Source: Thermoflexales bacterium
Lineage (GTDB): Bacteria > Chloroflexota > Anaerolineae > B4-G1 > SLSP01
Length of the DNA: 9,389 nt
Assembly: GCA_007130345.1 (NCBI GenBank)
Contig: SLSP01000547.1
Location: forward strand, 1 to 9,389
Reading direction: 5' to 3'
Made by a program: the position numbers and the translations under genes. Under the pieces are notes generated by a model. That model ran no database searches. It was not told the DNA's origin and saw nothing but the letters and a program-made list of their open reading frames with translations. Below are positions 1 through 7,333 of this stretch, piece after piece (the first letter of the stretch is position 1; each line of letters opens with the position of its first letter).

Positions 1-925
1 CGCGCACCGGCCCCAGGCGGGTTTCCGCTGTCAACAGCCGGGGCGCGATGGTGCCGGCCAGTGAGTGGATGGGGCCGTACTCATCGGGCAACTCCGTCAC
101 CAGATCGCCGCGCCGGGGGTCGATGATAAAGGCCCGCGCGTCGTCCCAGGCCAGCGTTGCCACGTAAGCGTTCAATTCCGCGTCAGAGAGGCGATTGCCC
201 ATTGGCCCGGCCAGGGTTTCCCCCAACAGCAGGTACTTTTCTTGGAGGCCGTAATGGGTGCCGCGCAGCACCATGTTGTAGCCCACCATGCCCATAAAGG
301 CGATGATGATGAAGCTCACCAGGAAGGTCGCCACGATTTGGCGCGTCCGCAGGTTGATGCGCGGGCCGATGTCCTCTGCCCGCCCGGAGGTGAAGAAGAG
401 TACCGGGGCCAGTATCCGGCGCGAGACTACCGAGGTGATCAGGCAGAGCGCGAGGACGATGATCGTGACCAGGGCAGATTTGATTTGGTATTCGGCGAAG
501 GCGTAGTTTTCCACGAAGAGCACGCCGAAAAGGTCTAATAGCGCGGATGCCATAAAGGCCAGGATCGCGGGGATGAGCAGGAAGAAGATGGGGGCCTGGA
601 AGGCCAGCGTGCGAGCGCGTTGCAGCATCTCTGGCGTCGGGGACGCGCCAGAGGCCGTTACCTGGGCCAGATCGGCTATCGGGCGCAGGTAGCTATAGAG
701 GAAGGCCAGCCATCCCAGGGCCACGAGGGGCATCAGGAGCAGGTAGATCAGCCACAGTTGGCGATCCGGGCCGGCGGGGAGCCGCAAGACCAACAGGTCG
801 GTCAGCAGCAACAGCAGGCCGCCGAGGATGGTGGCGCCGGCAAAGAGCGAGAGGATGTCGCGGCGCACGCCGGAGATGTCGCTTGGATTTTCGGTGGCTC
901 GGAGCCGGTTAGATAGTTTCTGCAT
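1..925 (-). CDS. Multi-pass membrane sensor protein, N-terminal part (runs off the left edge)
   Basis: Reading from the ATG at 925 to base 1 gives 308 open codons with no stop, so only the N-terminus is present. Five strongly hydrophobic segments are visible at about residues 24-48, 56-80, 107-136, 148-170 and 196-219. They are followed by a soluble stretch (about 222-308) containing AFIIDPRRGDLV, which resembles the strand-turn-strand of an extracytoplasmic PAS/Cache-like sensor domain. The ATG overlaps the end of the upstream hybrid kinase gene by 17 nt in another frame, so the two are probably translationally coupled and work in the same pathway. The paired membrane segments followed by a basic LRPIADL-type linker recall the membrane anchors of HAMP-containing class III adenylate cyclases and sensor kinases. 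That is an inference: the output domain lies outside the window, so kinase, cyclase or phosphatase cannot be told apart. No independent ribosome-binding site is obvious. Confidence 0.75.
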   Translation of the reverse strand, partial: MQKLSNRLRATENPSDISGVRRDILSLFAGATILGGLLLLLTDLLVLRLPAGPDRQLWLIYLLLMPLVALGWLAFLYSYLRPIADLAQVTASGASPTPEMLQRARTLAFQAPIFFLLIPAILAFMASALLDLFGVLFVENYAFAEYQIKSALVTIIVLALCLITSVVSRRILAPVLFFTSGRAEDIGPRINLRTRQIVATFLVSFIIIAFMGMVGYNMVLRGTHYGLQEKYLLLGETLAGPMGNRLSDAELNAYVATLAWDDARAFIIDPRRGDLVTELPDEYGPIHSLAGTIAPRLLTAETRLGPVR

Positions 926-3900
926 CGGCGTCCTCCAACGCTTGTCCCGATCCCGCCAACACGATGATGGTGTAAGCTCGCTCGCGCTCCTGGAAGCGCA
1001 GCGCTTTGATGACTTCAGCATCGTTGAGCTTGGAAAGCATCTCATCTAAAACGACCAGATCGGGCTTGACTTGCAGCGCTGTGGAGATGGCACCTCTGGG
1101 ATCATAAGCCTCCACCACGTCGAACCCCTGCTCGCGCAGCAGGCGCGTGATGCCTTCCAGGGCGGTACGGTCCTCCCCCGCGACCATCGCCTTCGGGCGC
1201 TGCGGTACCTGCGAGATCAGAGAGGAGACCGTATCCAGCACGGTCTGGGTCTCTATGGGTTTGTTCAAATAAGCGTCCGCGCCCAAAGCCAGCCCGTGTT
1301 CCCGGTCTTCGATGATGGATAGGATCATAATGGGGATATGCGCCGTGGTCGGGTCCGATTTTAGGATTTTGGTCACGTCAAAGCCAGAAAGGTTGGGCAT
1401 CATCACGTCCAGCAAGATGACGGCGGGAAGGTGCCGGCGGGCCAGGGTCAGCGCTTCGGCCCCGTGGGCGGCTTCGATGACGTGATACCCGGCCTCGGTC
1501 AACTCCTGGTTGAGCAACGAGCGGATGTTAGGTTCGTCATCCACCACCAGCACCATCGTCGAAGCATCGGGCGCGTCGGGCATACTGTCCTGCACGCGCT
1601 CCCGAATCTGGCTCAACATCGGGAACGACGCCACGGGAGGACTGGTCTCGGCTTCGGAGGCAGCTTCGGGTAGGGGCAGCACGAACTTGAAGGTCGATCC
1701 CACGCCCGCTTCCGACTCAACCCAGATGATGCCGCCATAATGCGTCACCACCTCGCGGCTGATAGCCAACCCCAGTCCAGTGCCTTTGGGCTTGTCGGTG
1801 AGGGTGTCGGTATGCACTTGCTTGAAGCGCCGGAACAGGCCGGAAATCTCCTCCTGGGGAATACCCACGCCGGTATCCTGCACGGCAATCAAAATCCCGC
1901 CGGCGTTGTCCTGGGGATAAATCCATCGCTGGGTCATGCTTTGGGGACTCACGCGCCGCGCCGTGATGGTCACGCTGCCCGTGTCGGTGAATTTCACGGC
2001 GTTGGAGATGAGGTTGAGCAGCAGTTGATGAATCCGGTCGGGATCGGCCACCAGTTGCGGGAGATCGGATTCCAATTGGGCCTCGATGGTCAGGGGCTTG
2101 TCTGCCGCGATGCTCTGCGCGCTCTGCACCGCCTGATGGATGAGCATGGTCAAGTCGCAGGCGCGGTCGTGCCACTCCATCTTGCCCGACTCCATCTTGG
2201 CGATGTCCAGCACATCGTTGATCAGGCGCGTCAGGCGCTCGCCCTCGGTGATGATGATGTCAAGGTTGTTCCGCGTGCGTTTGAGCGCGCGCGCGGCGCG
2301 GCTTTGCGCGGCGGTCAGCGCGGGGGCCACGTCCCGATCCAGCGATTTGGCGATCAATTTAGTGAAGCCAAGCACCGAAGTCAGCGGCGTGCGCAACTCG
2401 TGGGAGACGGTGGAGATAAACTCGGTCTTCATCCGATCCACTTCGGCCTCGTGGGTGATGTCGCGCATCACGGTGATGACGCCGGAGCCATCCTGGAGCG
2501 CGGTCGAGAGGGCGCGGAGCACGCGCTGGTTGAGGTGACAATCGGTGCTCAACACCGGGCCGGGTTCCGCCAGGGCGCGCTCGGTCAGCGTGACGAGCTG
2601 TGGGCAATCAACAGCTTCGTGAAGCGGTAAGTCGTGCAGCGCCATTTGCGAGCACTTCACCATCGCGGCCATCGCCGGGTTGACCAGCGCCACGCGGCCT
2701 TCGGGGGATGTGACCATCAGCCCATCGGCCATATTCTGGATGATGACGTTGAGGCGGTCGCGCTCATGGCCCAAGTCGAGGTTGGCCTGTTCCAGGGCGT
2801 GGGTGCGCTCGGAGACCAGGGCCTCCAGGTCTTCGGTATAGTGCGCCACCTGCTGATACAGCCGCGCGTTCTCCAGGGTGACGCCGATCTGCCGCCCCAA
2901 GAAGGTGAGGGTTTCCAGCTCATCCTGCCCATAGAGATCGCCGCTTACGCGCGGCCCTAACAGATACAGGCCCATCAAGTGCCGCCCGGTGCGCAGGGGG
3001 AGCACCAACTCCCAGCCCTCCTCCGCGAAGCGGGCGATGGTGCCGTTAAGTCGCGGATGGCGGGCCGCGCTCAACACCAGCGGCACGTCCCGCGCCTCAA
3101 AATAGCGCGCGATGGGCGCGTCAGGTTCTATCGCCAGCGCGACATTGGCCGCGCGGAACGCGCCATCCTCGGCCTTGAGCAACAGCGCGGCCTGGGTTAC
3201 GTGCAGGCGGTGGGGAAGCTCTTCGACCAGAATCTTCGCCATCGCATCGACTTGCAGCGTGGTGGATAGCCGTTCGCTCACCTCGCGCATCAGGCTCTTC
3301 AAGTCCAACCAGCGGCGATAGAAGATGCGATCCACGCCGCGTTGCAGCCGCTCGCGCAGGGGATTGGCGACCCAGGCGATCACCACAATCGCCACCAACG
3401 GGGCCAAGCGCGCGCCGCGCTCGCCCATCCACGCGCGCAACAGCCAATCCACGCCGCCCACCACCAGGAAGTACACGGCAAGCAGCGCGCCGGTCATCCC
3501 ACTGTAGACCAAGCTCTGGTTGATCAGGGTGTCCACGGCCATCAGGCCGCGTCGGGTCACGGAGAAAGTCAGGGAGAGGGGGATCAACATCAGCGGGATA
3601 TTGACTACGGAGATGGGGGCCAGCGGTTCGCCGGTCAGCGCGATGGGGAGGTTGTAGAGCAGGAGCCAGGGGAGCGGGCCGAGGGCCACGCCCCACGTCA
3701 GCCACCGGATTTGATTGCGCACGCCGGGCGCGCGCGTGGTCAGGTACGTGTGGATCAGCATCCCGCTGGCCGCCACCATCTCGACGGCTGCCAGTGGATA
3801 CAGGATCCGCCCGAACATCCAGGCCCGCGTCTCCAGCAACGTGCGTCCCGGCACGCCCGATACCGCGATGGCGACGAATATCACGTTGAGGGTGTGCAGC

Positions 3901-4574
3901 GCGTAGGGCAACCAGGGCCACCGCTGCACGATGCGCTTGCGTTCTGGGAAAATCGTGAGGACGTGGAAGGCCATGCTCATCACGAGCGCGAAACTCAACA
4001 TGTCCAGGGGATTGTAGAGCCACGTCAGACTCAGGGCCAGATTGGCCCCCAGGTTGGGCAGCATGTTGAACAGGATGTTGCCGCCTTCGATACACAGCGT
4101 CAACGCCAGCAAATACGTGGCGTTGTCCCGCGCGCGAGACATGACAATCAGCCACGTCGCGGCCAGGAAGGAGCCGGCCACCAGCCAGAAGGGCGCCACG
4201 CGCGCCAGGAGGCTCAGGCCGTCGGCGGCGTGCCACGGCACCACGATGTCGAGGGACTGTCCATCGCGCAGCACCGTGTACGTGGCCGACGTGGGGGCAT
4301 CGGCAAACAAAAAGGCGTGCCACGCGCCCGGCTCGCCTAATCCCGCGCCCACCGCGCGCCCGTTGATCTGCACGATGACGTCATCGGCCTGCAAAGGGCT
4401 GTCGGGCGGCACCTGGTAGACATCGAAGCCGCGCGCGCTTAAATATCCTTGCGTCCCATCGCCGGGGAAATGCAGCGCGATGCCGCACAACCATCCGGCC
4501 CATAGCATAATGAGCGCCGATAGGCCGATCAAGGCCCAGGCGACTGGCGAAAGAGGGGCGCGCTTGATGTCCAC
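909..4574 (-). CDS. Membrane hybrid sensor histidine kinase (PDZ-like, multi-TM, GAF, PAS, HisKA, HATPase, REC, pseudo-REC)
   Basis: The 1221-residue protein starts at a GTG with GGAGG 11 nt upstream. Order of parts: membrane segment (about 12-34); PDZ-like domain (about 40-112, with PPDSPLQADDVIVQINGRAV); about eight membrane segments (125-404); the junction RGVDRIFYRRW; GAF-like domain (about 430-575); short coiled coil; PAS (about 607-705); HisKA with SHELRTP and phosphoacceptor H725; HATPase_c with N box N854/N858, G1 DTGVGI (900-905) and G2 GTGLGL (931-936). Receiver 1 (about 1006-1122) is complete: D1012/D1013, D1056, S1086, K1105. Receiver 2 (about 1127-1221) keeps E1134/D1135 and D1177, but Ala1207 sits where Ser/Thr is expected and the protein ends before the conserved Lys. 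Expected action: autophosphorylation at H725 in response to a membrane or extracytoplasmic signal, with transfer to receiver 1 and/or the neighbouring CheY-like regulator. The PDZ plus membrane layout resembles Bacillus ComP. The kinase assignment is secure; signal and partners are unknown. Confidence 0.95.
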   Translation of the reverse strand: MDIKRAPLSPVAWALIGLSALIMLWAGWLCGIALHFPGDGTQGYLSARGFDVYQVPPDSPLQADDVIVQINGRAVGAGLGEPGAWHAFLFADAPTSATYTVLRDGQSLDIVVPWHAADGLSLLARVAPFWLVAGSFLAATWLIVMSRARDNATYLLALTLCIEGGNILFNMLPNLGANLALSLTWLYNPLDMLSFALVMSMAFHVLTIFPERKRIVQRWPWLPYALHTLNVIFVAIAVSGVPGRTLLETRAWMFGRILYPLAAVEMVAASGMLIHTYLTTRAPGVRNQIRWLTWGVALGPLPWLLLYNLPIALTGEPLAPISVVNIPLMLIPLSLTFSVTRRGLMAVDTLINQSLVYSGMTGALLAVYFLVVGGVDWLLRAWMGERGARLAPLVAIVVIAWVANPLRERLQRGVDRIFYRRWLDLKSLMREVSERLSTTLQVDAMAKILVEELPHRLHVTQAALLLKAEDGAFRAANVALAIEPDAPIARYFEARDVPLVLSAARHPRLNGTIARFAEEGWELVLPLRTGRHLMGLYLLGPRVSGDLYGQDELETLTFLGRQIGVTLENARLYQQVAHYTEDLEALVSERTHALEQANLDLGHERDRLNVIIQNMADGLMVTSPEGRVALVNPAMAAMVKCSQMALHDLPLHEAVDCPQLVTLTERALAEPGPVLSTDCHLNQRVLRALSTALQDGSGVITVMRDITHEAEVDRMKTEFISTVSHELRTPLTSVLGFTKLIAKSLDRDVAPALTAAQSRAARALKRTRNNLDIIITEGERLTRLINDVLDIAKMESGKMEWHDRACDLTMLIHQAVQSAQSIAADKPLTIEAQLESDLPQLVADPDRIHQLLLNLISNAVKFTDTGSVTITARRVSPQSMTQRWIYPQDNAGGILIAVQDTGVGIPQEEISGLFRRFKQVHTDTLTDKPKGTGLGLAISREVVTHYGGIIWVESEAGVGSTFKFVLPLPEAASEAETSPPVASFPMLSQIRERVQDSMPDAPDASTMVLVVDDEPNIRSLLNQELTEAGYHVIEAAHGAEALTLARRHLPAVILLDVMMPNLSGFDVTKILKSDPTTAHIPIMILSIIEDREHGLALGADAYLNKPIETQTVLDTVSSLISQVPQRPKAMVAGEDRTALEGITRLLREQGFDVVEAYDPRGAISTALQVKPDLVVLDEMLSKLNDAEVIKALRFQERERAYTIIVLAGSGQALEDADAETI

Positions 4575-4594
4575 CGTGTATTTTTCCTCCGAGG

Positions 4595-4611
4595 CCGGGG
4601 GTCACGCCCGG
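4595..4611 (-). other. Short hairpin between response regulator and kinase genes
   Basis: A 5-bp GC-only inverted repeat (CCGGG / CCCGG) with a 7-nt loop lies in the 43-nt gap between the two genes, just upstream of the GGAGG that serves the kinase GTG. It could moderate read-through or message processing, giving more regulator than kinase. No T-run follows it, so it is not a convincing terminator, and a 5-bp stem can arise by chance in GC-rich DNA. Confidence 0.25.
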
Positions 4612-4617
4612 TTCAGT

Positions 4618-5007
4618 TCAGATGAACAACTCCACATCCAGGATTTGTGCCGCGCGCTCCAAGATGTAATCGGGATCAAAAGGCTTGGTCACATACTCAT
4701 CCGCGCCTACCGCCGTGCCCTGTTCCTTATCAATGGCCTGGCCCTTAGCCGTGAGCAGAATCACATAGATTGCCTCATCCTGCGCCTTGATCTGCTGGCA
4801 TACCTGGTACCCACTCAATTTGGGCATCATCACGTCCAGGAAGACCAGGTCGGGTTTCTCTGCCAGCGCCATATCCAGCCCTTCCTGACCGTCGGCGGCC
4901 AGCAACAGCTCCACACCTTCGTCCTCCAACTCCTCCAACGTCTGCGACAACAATACGCGGATGAACGCCTCGTCATCGACGATTAACACGCGCTTCTCTT
5001 CACTCAT
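4618..5007 (-). CDS. CheY-like single-domain response regulator
   Basis: The protein is 129 residues from the chosen ATG and consists of one receiver domain with no output domain. The acidic pair D11/D12 (VLIVDDE), phosphoacceptor D58 (VFLDVMMP), switch T86 (ILLTA) and K108 (YVTKPF) are all present, so it should be phosphorylatable. An in-frame ATG 24 nt further upstream (5031) would add MLNLGGVR. I prefer 5007 because a strong AGGAGG lies 7 nt before it at 5015-5020 and because receiver domains normally begin a few residues before the first strand. It is the first gene of an operon with the hybrid kinase and a membrane sensor, and is probably a cytoplasmic phosphoryl carrier or a protein-protein switch. 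Its direct partner is inferred from position only. Confidence 0.93.
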   Translation of the reverse strand: MSEEKRVLIVDDEAFIRVLLSQTLEELEDEGVELLLAADGQEGLDMALAEKPDLVFLDVMMPKLSGYQVCQQIKAQDEAIYVILLTAKGQAIDKEQGTAVGADEYVTKPFDPDYILERAAQILDVELFI

Positions 5008-5049
5008 ACGCACCCCTCCTAGATTTAACAAATCAGTAAAGCTGCGCTT

Positions 5050-5078
5050 AATGTATCACTGTCATGATGTTCTGTCAA
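5050..5078 (-). promoter_or_regulatory. Sigma-70-type promoter of the response regulator-kinase operon
   Basis: On the minus strand a perfect -35 TTGACA (5078-5073) is followed after 17 nt by TACATT (5055-5050), which matches 4 of 6 bases of the -10 consensus. The start of transcription would fall near 5043, giving a leader of about 36 nt that contains the AGGAGG. The hexamer TGACAG occurs twice on this strand, 13 nt apart (5077-5072 and 5064-5059). The first copy overlaps the -35 box and the second lies in the spacer, so they could form an operator. Confidence 0.6.
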
Positions 5079-5095
5079 TCATTTTCCAGGGATAA

Positions 5096-5140
5096 CACAC
5101 AGGCCGCGTTTTCCACTGGATGGAGAACGCGGCCTGTGTG
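5096..5140. terminator. 20-bp hairpin between tRNA-Arg and the response regulator operon (possible terminator)
   Basis: Bases 5096-5115 pair with 5121-5140 around a 5-nt loop. All pairs are Watson-Crick except 5111/5125, which is a U-G wobble in plus-strand RNA and an A-C mismatch in minus-strand RNA. The position, after the tRNA unit and before the promoter of the next operon on the same strand, suggests a transcription end or an RNA-processing site. Neither strand shows a convincing T-run after the stem, so a classical intrinsic terminator is not demonstrated. It could also be a protein-binding site or the relic of a small palindromic element. Confidence 0.5.
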
Positions 5141-5186
5141 CAAAGGCTTAATGGTCAACGGCCATATCGAAAAGCACCTCGGACAA

Positions 5187-5260
5187 TACCCCGGAGAGGA
5201 CTCGAACCTCTAACCTTGTGCTTAGAAGGCACTTGCTCTATCCACTTGAGCCACCGGGGC
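5187..5260 (-). tRNA. trnR: tRNA-Arg (anticodon UCU)
   Basis: The minus strand folds into a complete 74-nt cloverleaf. The acceptor is GCCCCGG with CCGGGGU (last pair G-U). The D arm is GCUC/GAGC. The anticodon stem AGUGC/GCACA has four good pairs plus an A-A at its base, with loop CUUCUAA. The variable loop is 5 nt. The T arm is AGAGG/CCUCU with loop UUCGAGU. The discriminator is A and no CCA is encoded. The anticodon UCU (5226-5224) reads AGA/AGG arginine codons, which are presumably rare in this GC-rich genome. The 5' end lies 7 nt after the stop codon of the 149-residue gene, with no visible promoter between them, so it is probably cut from a longer transcript by RNase P. Confidence 0.95.
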
Positions 5261-5267
5261 TTGAAGG

Positions 5268-5717
5268 TCAACCCGCGCGATGTGGTCGCAACCCCTTGCT
5301 GACCCGACGCCCGGAGAGCACGCCCAGGATGCGCTCTGCGGGTTGCCCCACGCGAGCGGCGAGTTGTCGGGCCGATAGAGGTCGATTGCCATTGCTCAGG
5401 AAGACCCGGAAAATCGTCTCCAACAGGGTGGGCGCGTTGAGGACGTAGTCGGGGTCCTCGTTGCACCGCGTGGCGATCAGGTATTGCAACCCCTCCACCT
5501 GCTTCACCTCTCCGGTATCCCAATCGACCAGGTCGATTTTTTCCTTTACCCGCTGTCCGGCATAAACTTCGCGCAGTTCTGCCGGGAGATGCGCCATCAA
5601 CTGCACGTTGAGGTCGAGTCCTTGCTTTTCCCACCAGGTATAGTCGATGTGAAATAGCGTGTCCACGGTCGGTTTGATGAAGTGCGCTAAAGCTGGCACT
5701 GGGGGAACATTCGCCAT
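5268..5717 (-). CDS. Uncharacterised 149-residue protein with C-terminal helix-turn-helix-like segment
   Basis: I do not recognise a named family. The ATG overlaps the stop of the upstream 521-residue gene by 1 nt (TAATG) and has GAGGAGG a few bases before it, so the pair is translationally coupled. The protein is soluble, with no signal peptide or membrane segment. Residues 15-80 carry an aromatic, acidic region (FHIDYTWWEKQG; LVDWDTGEVKQVEGLQYL). Residues about 97-147 look helical with the pattern PLSARQLAARVGQ-x-RILGVLSG and a basic tail GRRVSKGLRPHR, which resembles a small DNA-binding helix-turn-helix. A nucleic-acid-binding role is an inference from this pattern. The stop codon is 7 nt from tRNA-Arg. 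Confidence 0.82.
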   Translation of the reverse strand: MANVPPVPALAHFIKPTVDTLFHIDYTWWEKQGLDLNVQLMAHLPAELREVYAGQRVKEKIDLVDWDTGEVKQVEGLQYLIATRCNEDPDYVLNAPTLLETIFRVFLSNGNRPLSARQLAARVGQPAERILGVLSGRRVSKGLRPHRAG

Positions 5718-7282
5718 TATTCTCCTCCTCGATAAGCCCAGTAATTATCGCCCAGAGAGACGTAGCGCGTCGAGCCGGCCAGCACGGCTAACACCGGGGC
5801 CGGGGGCACACGCCGCAAGAGATTCAGCACGCTATACAGAGACCGCGCGTGGACGGCGCGCTGGAGACTCAGGCCCGCCAATCCGCTGAACGCCTGCTCC
5901 AACAACGTCTCCAGCGATGCGCGCCTCAACTGCGCCGCCAAGTCATCCACCGCCTCCGGCTGATTGACCGCCACAGCCGCCAACTCGTCGAATTGGCAGG
6001 AGACCGGCACGCGCGTCACCTCGAAGAGCAGCCGCTCTTCGGTGGGGGTGACGGTGCGCAGCCACTCGCGGCGCTGCGCGCGCACATGCCGCAGGTCAAC
6101 CACGATGGTGCCGGGGTCCTCACCTTGCCGCAGGTCGATATAGCTTCCCACGCCCACATCGTTGGCCTCGTACCACGCCCCCAGGCCATAGACATAGCGC
6201 CTGCTGCGCACTACCCACCCAGGGAACGTTTCGCCCGTGCGACCATCCTCAAATGTGAACCGGATCCGGTCGGTGATGCGGGCGGTGGGGAACAGCTCGC
6301 TCACCCGCCCGGCCAGGGGCAACGTGCCACTGCGCCAGTGCGGGTAGATGAGCACAATCGTCACCGGCTCTTCTGCCACGTCGTCATACGCCACATCCGA
6401 CCACTCGTCATCAATCCGGCGCTCGAAGTCCAACATCTGCGCATCGAGTTGGCTCCGGTTGTAGGGGATGGGCATATATTGTAGGAGCGCGGGCGTCTCG
6501 CGTACCTCCTGTGGCTCCTGCTCGCGCAGATACCAGAGCGCGTACCCCGCCGGCCCCACCTCATCGAACCGGTTATCGCGGAATAGGGCGGATTCCAAAG
6601 AGAAGAGTTGCAGCGGGCGCGAAATCTCCTGCGGCAACTCCATCTCCTTGAGAATATCCTCAGTGCGCACTGGCCCGCCTTCTTTCATATACAGCACCGC
6701 TTCCGCGATATTCAACTGCACCGGCGAAATTTCCATCACCAGATCGCGCAAGAACCACTGATGGGCCACCGCCAGGAATTGACCGTGAGTTTCCAGGGCC
6801 ACACGCAACGCCTTCTGTATCCGCTTGCCATGTCGCGCGGCCAACTCCTCTACCGATACGTCCTCGGCGGGCACGTAACTGGCCGTGTTCAGGTAATGTT
6901 CCTGCGTCAATTCGACCGCGAACTCCCGCGTCTCTCCGCCGTCCATCTGCACCTGGATCACAGAAAAAGGCTCGTGTTCGGGATTGTGCCCGGTGCGCAC
7001 GCGCGTCACTTCCCCCGCCAGGTTGTTCAGATGCGGGAAGAGCACGCGCTCCCCCACTTCGTAGACCTCGCCGGGGCGATAGATGCGCCCTTGTGAGAGA
7101 GCCTCCTGAGCCACCTTCAACATCTGCTGATGGCGGTACCGGATGACCTCTTGCGTCAGATGCGCGAGCGTCTGCGGACGTTCCGTCTCCAAGAAGAAAT
7201 TCGCCAGATGCTCCAGGTCGGTGGGCAGTATGGAAAACTGCTCCCAGTATTGATCGTTGTTTACATCATTATTCGTACTCAT
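5717..7282 (-). CDS. Uncharacterised 521-residue protein with KOW/SH3-like and winged-helix-like segments
   Basis: I cannot assign a family. The reading frame extends upstream to an ATG at 7312, but that codon has no ribosome-binding site and would sit only about 15 nt from the predicted transcription start. The ATG at 7282 (MSTNNDVNND) has a modest GAAGGGA before it and is preferred. Visible parts, numbered from 7282: a helical N-terminus; a beta-rich stretch at about 68-122 (YRPGEVYEVGERVLFP, LAGEVTRVRTG) like a small KOW/SH3/Tudor barrel; a segment at about 182-258 that could be a winged helix (VRTEDILKEM, then RFDEVGPAGYALWYLRE); a second beta-rich region (about 305-410, with GLGAWYEAN and VGSYIDL); and a C-terminus ending TRYVSLGDNYWAYRGG, like the wing of a HARE-type helix-turn-helix. 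No catalytic motif, signal peptide or membrane segment is seen. The likely role, from pattern only, is cytoplasmic nucleic-acid binding. It is the first gene of a unit with the 149-residue protein and tRNA-Arg. Confidence 0.88.
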   Translation of the reverse strand: MSTNNDVNNDQYWEQFSILPTDLEHLANFFLETERPQTLAHLTQEVIRYRHQQMLKVAQEALSQGRIYRPGEVYEVGERVLFPHLNNLAGEVTRVRTGHNPEHEPFSVIQVQMDGGETREFAVELTQEHYLNTASYVPAEDVSVEELAARHGKRIQKALRVALETHGQFLAVAHQWFLRDLVMEISPVQLNIAEAVLYMKEGGPVRTEDILKEMELPQEISRPLQLFSLESALFRDNRFDEVGPAGYALWYLREQEPQEVRETPALLQYMPIPYNRSQLDAQMLDFERRIDDEWSDVAYDDVAEEPVTIVLIYPHWRSGTLPLAGRVSELFPTARITDRIRFTFEDGRTGETFPGWVVRSRRYVYGLGAWYEANDVGVGSYIDLRQGEDPGTIVVDLRHVRAQRREWLRTVTPTEERLLFEVTRVPVSCQFDELAAVAVNQPEAVDDLAAQLRRASLETLLEQAFSGLAGLSLQRAVHARSLYSVLNLLRRVPPAPVLAVLAGSTRYVSLGDNYWAYRGGE

Positions 7283-7333
7283 AAGTCCCTTCGCTCTCGT
7301 AAGTATAAGCATCGTTTGAGGTTGAGCTACTAA

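Noticed and set aside
1740..2630. Plus-strand open frame of 296 codons
   Set aside because: It is the complement of the HisKA/HATPase region of the kinase. GC-rich codon use creates long antisense frames.
3342..4340. Long plus-strand open frame (332 codons) opposite the kinase
   Set aside because: It lies antisense to the membrane and PDZ part of the kinase. The translation is rich in Gln, His, Arg and Gly with no recognisable domain, typical of the complement of a GC-rich gene.
5187..5260. tRNA gene as an integration site of a mobile element
   Set aside because: No integrase, no duplicated tRNA end and no change of gene content is visible on either side.
5155..5634. Minus-strand open frame of 159 codons spanning the tRNA
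   Set aside because: It runs through the tRNA gene and overlaps the coupled 149-residue gene in another frame, and it lacks the ribosome-binding site that the latter has.
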